Assembly: GCA_946629205.1 (NCBI GenBank)
Contig: CAMOXP010000046.1
Coordinates: forward strand, 1 to 8,768
DNA: 8,768 nucleotides
Source: an uncultured Bacillota bacterium
GTDB taxonomy: Bacteria > Bacillota > Clostridia > Peptostreptococcales > Anaerovoracaceae
Direction: 5' to 3'
Of this stretch, positions 1-6,253 are shown in pieces. The position numbers were made by a program, and so were the translations under genes. Positions within the stretch are counted from its first letter, which is position 1; the number at the start of each line of letters is the position of its first letter. Below the pieces are notes generated by a model. It worked only from the letters and a program-made list of their open reading frames with translations, was not told the origin of the DNA and did not search any database.

Positions 1-131
1 CAGTCATGATATTGCCGATATTCTTCGGTCTGAACGGCATATGGTTTGCGGCGTCAGTAGCCGAGGCAGGATCGATCATACCCGTGATCGTCTTCGTCGT
101 CGTACTGAGAAAAAGATACGGATATGCGTAA
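1..131 (+). CDS. MATE-family multidrug efflux transporter, C-terminal end (partial)
   Basis: Codons run from base 3 to a TAA at 129-131 and give the last 42 residues of a protein that begins before the window. The segment holds a Pro-Phe-Phe-Gly-Leu-Asn-Gly-Ile-Trp stretch, then Val-Ala-Glu-Ala, a run of Ile/Val/Phe forming one membrane helix, and a short basic tail (Leu-Arg-Lys-Arg-Tyr-Gly-Tyr-Ala). This order of loop, G-x-x-G-I-W helix start, 'A-E' and basic cytoplasmic tail is the usual end of Na+- or H+-driven MATE exporters of Firmicutes, which move cationic drugs or metabolites out across the cytoplasmic membrane. The family is recognised from this tail only, so substrate and subfamily cannot be given. 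The PHP gene follows 44 bp downstream on the same strand, but a promoter-like element in the gap suggests it is not simply co-transcribed. Confidence 0.72.
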   Translation, partial: VMILPIFFGLNGIWFAASVAEAGSIIPVIVFVVVLRKRYGYA

Positions 132-160
132 TGCTTCTGCGCCCATTATTCTGCAAACGG

Positions 161-169
161 TGATATACT
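161..169 (+). promoter_or_regulatory. Extended -10 element before the PHP gene, predicting a leaderless mRNA
   Basis: The nine bases TGATATACT match the extended -10 consensus TGnTATAAT at all but one position. The hexamer ends 6 nt before the ATG at 176, so transcription would start at or next to the initiation codon. No -35 match is seen at 16-18 nt upstream, which is common for extended -10 promoters. An overlapping GGTGAT (159-164) could pair with the 16S 3' end, but its GG lies 15 nt from the ATG, farther than normal for a Shine-Dalgarno. Confidence 0.5.
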
Positions 170-175
170 AATCAT

Positions 176-1042
176 ATGAAAAAAATAGATTTACATACGC
201 ACACAATATTCTCAGACGGAACGGACAGTCCGTCTGAGATCATAGAAAAAGCCCGCGAGGCAGGTCTGGATCTGCTTTCGGTCACGGACCACGATTCGAT
301 CAGGGCAGGAATCGAAATCCCTTCTTTACTGAAGCAGCTGCCGGCGGATCAGCGGACAGCGTTCATACGCGGCGTCGAGTTTTCGTGCAAGGACGAATTG
401 GGGAAGTACCACATTTTGGGCTATGGGTACGAGCCGGACATTCCGGGCATTGCAGAAGTCGTTGCCAAAGGGCACGAGATGCGCATGCAGAAGACGAATG
501 CGCGGCTGGCGTTTCTGGAAGAGACGTTCGGGTTCAAGTTCACGGAGGAAGAAGTGGAAGAACTCCTCGCCAGAGACAACCCGGGCAAGCCGCACATCGC
601 GAACCTGATGGTCCTGCACGGATATGCTTCCGATAAGAAGGATGCGATTTCCAACTATATCAACAAGAAGAAGTTAAAAAACGTACATGTGCACCCGCAG
701 GAATCGATTGAAGGCATCCTGAAAAGCGGCGGAATCCCGGTTCTGGCCCATCCTTCTTACGGAGACGGCGACCAGTTGATCATCGGTGAAGAAATGGAGC
801 AGAGGCTCCTGCGCCTGATGGATTTCGGGCTGAAGGGGCTCGAAGCATTCTACTCAGGATTTACACCGAAGATACAGAGCGAAACTCTCCTGCTTGCGGA
901 ACGGTACGACCTGTATGTAACCGCAGGCAGCGATTATCATGGCGGCAACAAGATGATCGATCTCGGCTGGACCAATCTGGAGGATCTGTCTGAGGCGCCT
1001 CCGGGACTGCTGCGGTTTCTCAAGGATGTTGAGATATTCTAG
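176..1042 (+). CDS. PHP-domain metal-dependent phosphoesterase (RNase AM/YciV-like)
   Basis: This complete 288-residue protein belongs to the PHP phosphoesterase superfamily. Metal-binding motifs appear in the family order: D-L-H-T-H-T at 5-10 (His7, His9) followed by S-D-G-T, T-D-H-D at 37-40 (His39), G-V-E-F-S with Glu68, His79, a G-K-P-H-I-A motif with His140, A-H-P with His192, and G-S-D-Y-H-G at 251-256 (Asp253, His255). Order, length and the G-K/R-P-H-I-A insertion match E. coli YciV (RNase AM), which removes 5' nucleotides from short RNA and dephosphorylates 3',5'-nucleoside bisphosphates in the cytoplasm. That activity is inferred from the family; a different phosphoester substrate is possible. 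No signal peptide or extra domain is present. The ATG at 176 is chosen because the D-L-H-T-H motif begins five residues in. The gene ends 11 bp from the convergent surface-protein gene. Confidence 0.9.
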   Translation: MKKIDLHTHTIFSDGTDSPSEIIEKAREAGLDLLSVTDHDSIRAGIEIPSLLKQLPADQRTAFIRGVEFSCKDELGKYHILGYGYEPDIPGIAEVVAKGHEMRMQKTNARLAFLEETFGFKFTEEEVEELLARDNPGKPHIANLMVLHGYASDKKDAISNYINKKKLKNVHVHPQESIEGILKSGGIPVLAHPSYGDGDQLIIGEEMEQRLLRLMDFGLKGLEAFYSGFTPKIQSETLLLAERYDLYVTAGSDYHGGNKMIDLGWTNLEDLSEAPPGLLRFLKDVEIF

Positions 1043-1053
1043 CGCTATCTATC

Positions 1054-4000
1054 TTACTGTGAGATCCTCTTCCTGCGCCGCATAGCGCCGAGCAGGAGCA
1101 GCGCTGCGAGAGCGATGCACACGAACGGAATGATGATCGGCGCATAGTTGGTTGGAGCCGCCGGCACTTCGACAGGGTCATTCTTTACCGTGATGCGGCG
1201 GTTGCCTGCTGAGCAGATGACGGCCGTTGGATCTTCTGTATCGCGTACGACAGTCACTTCACCTTTTCCGTCAACAGTCAGTTCCATGAATACACCGAGA
1301 CCCTTATATCCATTCGGCGCGCTGAACTCTTCCACATAATAGGTATGATTGGTGCGGAGGGTAAGTTCAGCCATACCCATGTCTGAAGTCGTTACATCTA
1401 CAGGTGCTGCCGTCCGGCAGGTAACGCCCTTAAATGTTACCGTGCTGCCGTCCGGCTGACCGTCATATGTGCTGTCTACCTTTTTGTAGACGTGGAAGAC
1501 GACATTCTTCAGGGATTCGTTCGTCACGCTGTTGATCTTGTGCAGGGTGACCGTGATATCCGGCTTGTGCTCGTTGAGCAGATCGAATTTGATTCTGTGT
1601 GCGTTGGAATCATCTACAGTCAAAGTCTGCGACCAGTCATCATATGCCGGGGAGTCCTCCATATCATCACCGATGCGCGTTTCCTTGACGGAATAAGTCA
1701 CAGGTTTGTTTCCGCTCATAAGAGGGAGATCGCGGATCGTCTTCGTCCAATTGTCGTCGGCAGTCAGCACGATCGATTCTACTGTTCCTGACAGAGTCTG
1801 CATATTATCCGAATGCTGATCTTCAGATGCGTCCTGAGATGCGCCCTGAGCGTCTGCTGTTTCGCCGACGGTGCGGGTCAGATCTATACCGACGCTGTGT
1901 TCGGGATCAATGCCTTTCTGCCAGGATTTCGTTACAACGACTTCCGTTTTTTCGGATGCGTTGACGACCTTAGCCCCATAAGTGTTTTCGGTATCGCCCT
2001 TGAGCGGTGTGACAGAACCGAAATCTTTCGGTCCGCTGATATCTTTTACGGTGAAGTTTCCGTTTGTATCGACGGCAACATTGAATTCGACGGTAGCGCC
2101 GGCTCCGATGTAACCTTCCGGAACTGTCTGGCGGATCGTGTAGGTATGGGTGCGGTCGGTTTTCTGCGGCAGGGTGAGGCGGATGATTCCGTCAGTTCCT
2201 GTCAAAGCGTTATCGGAACTTCCGCCCTCATCCAGGAGCACACTGTATCTGCGGTTCTGGGCAGAGGAATTAACCGCAGCATTCAGTTTCAGCTGCTGTC
2301 CGTTTTCGTCAAAGACCGAGAACACGACGTTCGGCATGACGATCCCTGCATCATCATAGTTCTCAATGATGAAAAGATCCTTCGCTACATATTCGTTAAA
2401 GAAATTGGTGGTCTCGAGATGGTCAAAGTCGATATCATCACTCGGACGAGACTGGGTGGTGATCTTCGTACGGTTGGTCCACTGACGAATCTCCGCATCA
2501 GGTGCGAATCCTGTATTCAGCTGATTGTACTGTGCAATCATGCCGTAGGAGACACCGCCGAGCGTCACGCTGTAATTATTCTCTTTGACAGAGAAACTAT
2601 CAGGTTTGTCACAAGCAACGATCCAGACGTATGTGTCAGTATCTGCTGTGTCATCATGGATGACCTGGATGTAGCCGTACTGATTTTTCTGCTCCAGTTT
2701 CCCGTGAGTAATGGATGCTGTCGACAGCTCGTCCTCATCGAGGGTGCGGTCCTTCATCTGCAGGGTCAGTACCTTATCGGGATTGGTTTCACTGGTCAAG
2801 GTGATGTTGAACGGCTTCCTGCCAGCTTCTTTCGGATGGATTGCTTCTTCTATTGCGCCCTGATCTCCGGAGAAGGTCTTGGTAACTGCGATGTAACTGA
2901 GCTTGCGGGTCAGCTTCGCGTTCATGTTCCAACCGTCAGCATCGCCGGCCTGGTATTTCGCACAGCACCAACGTACGACAAAGTTCTCTGTCGTCAGTTC
3001 TTCAGCCGGAATGCGCACACCGTTTTCATCTTTCATGTTCACTTCGCCGGCTTCCGTCATTTCAGCCAGGTTCTGCAGAACTTCTTCGTCGCTTGGCAGA
3101 TAGGAAATCTTCCAGTGCACTTCCCCGTTTCTCGGATCTGTTGCGGTAAATCCTGTATCGGCTAACTGGCGCACGTTTTTATCCGCCTCCAGAATCGTAG
3201 AGCCGACATAGGTGATCATGTTGTACTTGCCATTTCCGCCGACTGCAGGGGACTTGAGCTCATCCGGATAGATGATTTCATCCCCATCCAGCGCGTACAT
3301 AATGGCGTTGTTGATCTTCGGAGAGTAGTTAACGAGCTGCTCCGAAAGGAATTTGTTTTCGTCAATGGTGCTGTTGGCGCTGCTGACATTCGTCCAGATG
3401 GAGAAGTTAGCAGACGGTGTTCCTGTGCTGCCGCTGTTCGGTTTCCATGTTCCGACCCATTCTGAAGTGAGGACAACGCATCCGTCGCCATCCTTATCGT
3501 AGATCCGGTTACCGGCCGAGTCAGTGTCGTTCAGAACGATTTCATCGCCTGGTTTTACGAGTGTTCCGCTCTCGCTTCTCCATCCACGGAAGATGTAGGT
3601 GTAGTAAGGGAAGTGAATAAGCCTGCTTCCCCGGGCTGTTCTGTAGTAATGGGAGCGCAGATCGTCGACTGTCAGTTTGGCGTCACTCGCCAGGTCATCG
3701 ATCGTTGCGTCTCCGACCGTACCCGGAAGACTGCCATCCAATGTGCTGTTGGCTACCGGCTTGGCAGCTTTCACATTGTAGCGAACCATCATGTACACCC
3801 TGAGACCGGTTTTCTCGAAAGCAGTATCCGGAACCGGGGTTCCTTCAGGGACGCCTGTGAAGATGGCCTTTGCACTTGCGACGGTGCGGGCTACAGTGCT
3901 CGGATCGGTTCCCATGTCGACGACCTTCGTCAGCGCGCCGAGACCATAAAAAGCACTGTCTCCGACAGACTGTATGGTGGCCGCGTCTTCGAAGCTGATC

Positions 4001-5934
4001 GTCTTGAGATTCCGTGCCTTTGTAAATGCATATGGAGCAATCGCTGTCACGATGTAGTTTTTCGCGGAAGCAGATCCTGCTGCAGGCGTGGTGATCTCTG
4101 CAGGAACGGTGTATTCAGACAGTTTCGGCGGACAGTAAACCACACGGGCCTTGTCGTTTCCGGTCAGTTCATATACAACGCCCTGCTCATCAACGTAGCA
4201 GTTGCGGCTGATATTCGTGAATGGCTGCACGCCGCCGGCAGTTGCATCTGATTTGATACTGATGACATGCCCGCCCGGTACGCCTTCGAAGAAGACGTCG
4301 CTTGCAGCTTTAAAGGTCTTAAAGAAATTCTTCGGCAGTTTCGTCACGCTGCCGCCGATGGTCAGCTCGAATCCGGAAGAAGCAGAAAACTCGCTTCCGT
4401 TCAGACTTCCGCCGTAGGATGACGACGCCCAGACGATCTTCTCGATGTTTCCGCATCCGCTGAAGGCGTTGCTTGGGAAAGATGTCATGTCAGGTGAAAT
4501 CTGAACGCCGGTGATATTCGTGTTCTGGAGAGCGTTGTTTCCGAGCATTGTCAGGTGATCGAGACAGCTCAGGTCTCCTGCTATGTGTGCACCATTGAAG
4601 GCGCCGCGCTGGATCTGCGTGAGCGATGATGCAACGCCGGAGAAATCTACGGTAAAAGTAGAAGCGCTCTTGCCGAAAGGATTGAAGGCGTTTCCGCCGA
4701 TGATGCTGAGTCTGCCGTTTGAAGGAAACTGCACTGTTACATCGCGGCCTGTGGCGGAACCATTAAAAGCAGACCAGCCGATGACGGTCAGTTCATTGCA
4801 GGCTGACAGATCGATATTGTTGAGTGCGGGGCACGGGTTGAAGGCCTGGTTCAGGATCTCCTTCAGGTGAGGGCACTTTCTGAAGTCGAAATCGTTGAGG
4901 CTGCTGCACTTACGGAAGGCAGACCAGCCGATACGCTCGATGGTGCTGCAAGGCACGACAGTCTTCAGCTTCGTAAATCCGTTGAAGGTGTCGGTCTTGT
5001 TTGAGTTCACGCTGTATGTTACATCGGGGTCCGATGCTTCGTTTGGCCAGGAAGGCTCATAGTAGTTGCTGGATGTGCTCTGCGTGTTCAGATAGGTCCA
5101 GCCGATACCGGTGATTCCCTTCTTAAAGACAATCGTTGTGACGCGTCCCTGAAGTTTCGATTTGACGCTTGTATCACCGGATCCGTTATCGTTGAGCAGA
5201 CGGATCATGGCGTTCTTCTCACCGCCAAGACTTTTGTCTACGACGCTGCAGACGATCGTGTAGCTGCCGTCTTTTTCATATTCGACCCACTGGACATTCT
5301 TCCACTGGTTGCCGTAGCCCCAGTTGCCGGTAGGGGTTCCGTACTCTGTGTCCGGAACTTCCTCTTCTTCCGGCTCTTCAAGGTCTTCCTGCTGCTCTTC
5401 AGCAGGTTCAGTCTGAGGCTGCTCTTCGGGAGCGGCCTGCTGTTCTTCTTCTGTATCTGCTTCGGTCTCAGCCGGCTGCTCCTGCTGCGGAACAGCATCC
5501 TCCAGTTCAGACCCGGATTCGGCCGGGGTTCCGTCATCGCCGCCGGCTTCTCCTGCCGGTTCCGCCTGATCCGGTGATTCTTCAGATTCACCCGGTGCGG
5601 CCAGAGGCGTCGGGGCGTCGTCTACTGCAACCGGCTCCTGTGCAGTCTCCAGGCCGCGCGTCCGGTCGACAGAAGCAGATGAGAACATGCGCAGCACTCC
5701 ATGGAGCGCCGATTGTCTGCTTACGGATCGTGTCTTTTTAGAGAGGGCTGTCAAGTATTGTATCAGCTCTGAATCATCAAGCTGTTCTTCCCAGGTCTGC
5801 CCATTATCGCCGGATGCAGGCTGTGCAGTATTCGCAGGTTCCGAAAAGTGCAGTACGCAAACAGATACTGCTGCAAAAGCAACAACTACAGCGACACTCA
5901 GTAATGCAATTATGATTTTCTGTTTGTTTTTCAT
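1054..5934 (-). CDS. Large BspA-like LRR surface protein with InlB-like and Cna-B/SpaA-type domains
   Basis: This is a 1626-residue exported protein. Visible parts, in order: a lysine-rich start and hydrophobic helix (about 7-30) acting as signal peptide or anchor; a Glu/Pro/Gln/Ala-rich acidic linker (about 96-197); BspA-type leucine-rich repeats (LRR_5, about 317-498 and 626-675) with recurring I-G-W-S-A-F and N-A-F motifs; an InlB/Listeria-Bacteroides-type module (about 780-830, F-R-G-W to W-V-G-T-W); a pilin-like region (about 1014-1123); a SpaA-like domain (about 1186-1328); a Cna-B domain (about 1330-1455, candidate isopeptide residues Lys1336, Glu1418, Asn1454); a last SpaA-like domain (about 1458-1585, Lys1466, Glu1536, Asn1585); then V-P-A-A-P-T-N-Y-A-P, a hydrophobic helix and an Arg/Lys tail. 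LRR_5 and Cna-B proteins of this kind are usually adhesins. The ATG at 5934 is preferred to the in-frame ATG at 5955 because GAAAGG lies 8 nt upstream of it and the longer start lacks a Shine-Dalgarno. Ligand unknown. Confidence 0.85.
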   Translation of the reverse strand: MKNKQKIIIALLSVAVVVAFAAVSVCVLHFSEPANTAQPASGDNGQTWEEQLDDSELIQYLTALSKKTRSVSRQSALHGVLRMFSSASVDRTRGLETAQEPVAVDDAPTPLAAPGESEESPDQAEPAGEAGGDDGTPAESGSELEDAVPQQEQPAETEADTEEEQQAAPEEQPQTEPAEEQQEDLEEPEEEEVPDTEYGTPTGNWGYGNQWKNVQWVEYEKDGSYTIVCSVVDKSLGGEKNAMIRLLNDNGSGDTSVKSKLQGRVTTIVFKKGITGIGWTYLNTQSTSSNYYEPSWPNEASDPDVTYSVNSNKTDTFNGFTKLKTVVPCSTIERIGWSAFRKCSSLNDFDFRKCPHLKEILNQAFNPCPALNNIDLSACNELTVIGWSAFNGSATGRDVTVQFPSNGRLSIIGGNAFNPFGKSASTFTVDFSGVASSLTQIQRGAFNGAHIAGDLSCLDHLTMLGNNALQNTNITGVQISPDMTSFPSNAFSGCGNIEKIVWASSSYGGSLNGSEFSASSGFELTIGGSVTKLPKNFFKTFKAASDVFFEGVPGGHVISIKSDATAGGVQPFTNISRNCYVDEQGVVYELTGNDKARVVYCPPKLSEYTVPAEITTPAAGSASAKNYIVTAIAPYAFTKARNLKTISFEDAATIQSVGDSAFYGLGALTKVVDMGTDPSTVARTVASAKAIFTGVPEGTPVPDTAFEKTGLRVYMMVRYNVKAAKPVANSTLDGSLPGTVGDATIDDLASDAKLTVDDLRSHYYRTARGSRLIHFPYYTYIFRGWRSESGTLVKPGDEIVLNDTDSAGNRIYDKDGDGCVVLTSEWVGTWKPNSGSTGTPSANFSIWTNVSSANSTIDENKFLSEQLVNYSPKINNAIMYALDGDEIIYPDELKSPAVGGNGKYNMITYVGSTILEADKNVRQLADTGFTATDPRNGEVHWKISYLPSDEEVLQNLAEMTEAGEVNMKDENGVRIPAEELTTENFVVRWCCAKYQAGDADGWNMNAKLTRKLSYIAVTKTFSGDQGAIEEAIHPKEAGRKPFNITLTSETNPDKVLTLQMKDRTLDEDELSTASITHGKLEQKNQYGYIQVIHDDTADTDTYVWIVACDKPDSFSVKENNYSVTLGGVSYGMIAQYNQLNTGFAPDAEIRQWTNRTKITTQSRPSDDIDFDHLETTNFFNEYVAKDLFIIENYDDAGIVMPNVVFSVFDENGQQLKLNAAVNSSAQNRRYSVLLDEGGSSDNALTGTDGIIRLTLPQKTDRTHTYTIRQTVPEGYIGAGATVEFNVAVDTNGNFTVKDISGPKDFGSVTPLKGDTENTYGAKVVNASEKTEVVVTKSWQKGIDPEHSVGIDLTRTVGETADAQGASQDASEDQHSDNMQTLSGTVESIVLTADDNWTKTIRDLPLMSGNKPVTYSVKETRIGDDMEDSPAYDDWSQTLTVDDSNAHRIKFDLLNEHKPDITVTLHKINSVTNESLKNVVFHVYKKVDSTYDGQPDGSTVTFKGVTCRTAAPVDVTTSDMGMAELTLRTNHTYYVEEFSAPNGYKGLGVFMELTVDGKGEVTVVRDTEDPTAVICSAGNRRITVKNDPVEVPAAPTNYAPIIIPFVCIALAALLLLGAMRRRKRISQ

Positions 5935-5942
5935 GTCCGGGG

Positions 5943-5948
5943 CCTTTC
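5943..5948 (-). promoter_or_regulatory. Shine-Dalgarno deciding the surface-protein start
   Basis: On the minus strand GAAAGG stands 8 nt before the ATG at 5934-5932. It selects this start over an in-frame ATG at 5955-5953, which would add seven residues (M-Q-R-K-A-P-D) ahead of the lysine-rich signal peptide and would place the GAAAGG inside the coding sequence. Confidence 0.65.
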
Positions 5949-5970
5949 GCTGCATCCGATAACTTTATCT

Positions 5971-5976
5971 ATTATA
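5971..5976 (-). promoter_or_regulatory. Candidate -10 box of the surface-protein gene
   Basis: The minus strand reads a perfect TATAAT here. Transcription would begin near 5964 and give a leader of about 30 nt that contains the GAAAGG ribosome site. No good -35 hexamer lies at 16-18 nt. Two TTGAC motifs (minus strand, around 5990-5994 and 6002-6006), each followed closely by GATATG, lie just upstream at non-standard spacing and could be binding sites for an activator or a misplaced -35. Confidence 0.4.
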
Positions 5977-6032
5977 TTACATATCGCCAGTCAACATATC
6001 CGTCAATAATTAATCCCATAACTACTTTATTT

Positions 6033-6179
6033 TTACGGTAATTGACTTTTGACAGATTTCTTCAGATAGTTCTTGCCTCCGGAGTCAGTGGCTGTGATAG
6101 TGATTATGCATTTGTGTTCTTCACAGTATAACTGACAATGCCCTTGGCTTTTCCTCCTTGTATGGATATCGAATGTCAT
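6033..6179 (-). CDS. Candidate small basic Cys/His-containing protein (48 aa), hypothetical
   Basis: An ATG at 6179 opens a 48-codon frame ending with TAA at 6033. I do not recognise the product. It is basic (Arg8, Arg9, Lys10, Lys23 and a Lys-rich C-terminus) and has a central cluster His14-Cys15, Cys19, His22, Cys24 that could bind a metal. It has no signal peptide or membrane helix. The main reason to list it is its promoter: TATAAT ends 6 nt before the ATG with TTGTAC 18 nt further upstream, the same leaderless spacing seen at the PHP and mutY genes here. Without homologues it could equally be chance in a leader or relict sequence. The frame can be extended upstream to a GTG that overlaps the mutY stop codon (GTGA), which would instead suggest translational coupling; I favour the internal ATG. 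Confidence 0.27.
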   Translation of the reverse strand: MTFDIHTRRKSQGHCQLYCEEHKCIITITATDSGGKNYLKKSVKSQLP

Positions 6180-6185
6180 AGTCTG

Positions 6186-6215
6186 ATTATAGTATGAACT
6201 TGCATATTGGTACAA
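6186..6215 (-). promoter_or_regulatory. Candidate promoter TTGTAC-18-TATAAT downstream of mutY
   Basis: On the minus strand TTGTAC (6215-6210) is followed after 18 nt by a perfect TATAAT (6191-6186), and an ATG begins 6 nt later at 6179. It could drive the 48-codon ORF, or supply a long leader of roughly 240 nt to the surface-protein gene. The -35 matches the consensus at only three positions, so the call rests mainly on the -10. Confidence 0.35.
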
Positions 6216-6253
6216 TACCGGCGGCGGAATTGTTTCACAAGCTGCGGCGGCAT

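Noticed and set aside
1813..3165. Plus-strand 450-codon open frame opposite the surface-protein gene
   Set aside because: It lies wholly inside the reading frame of a domain-rich protein on the other strand, is rich in Cys, Arg and Val with no recognisable motif, and has no ribosome site. Its length follows from the codon bias of the real gene.
3613..4251. Plus-strand 212-codon open frame inside the surface-protein gene
   Set aside because: It is antisense to the LRR/linker coding region, with a Cys/Arg/His-rich composition typical of a shadow frame.
5840..5934. Lipoprotein signal in the surface protein (Cys in the hydrophobic segment)
   Set aside because: The residues before the Cys (A-V-S-V-C) do not fit the lipobox L-[AS]-[GA]-C, and the Cys is within the hydrophobic core.
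5935..5955. Longer N-terminus for the surface protein (ATG at 5955)
   Set aside because: It has no Shine-Dalgarno and lies only 15 nt after the TATAAT. The GAAAGG 8 nt before the ATG at 5934 and the directly following lysine-rich signal peptide favour the shorter start.
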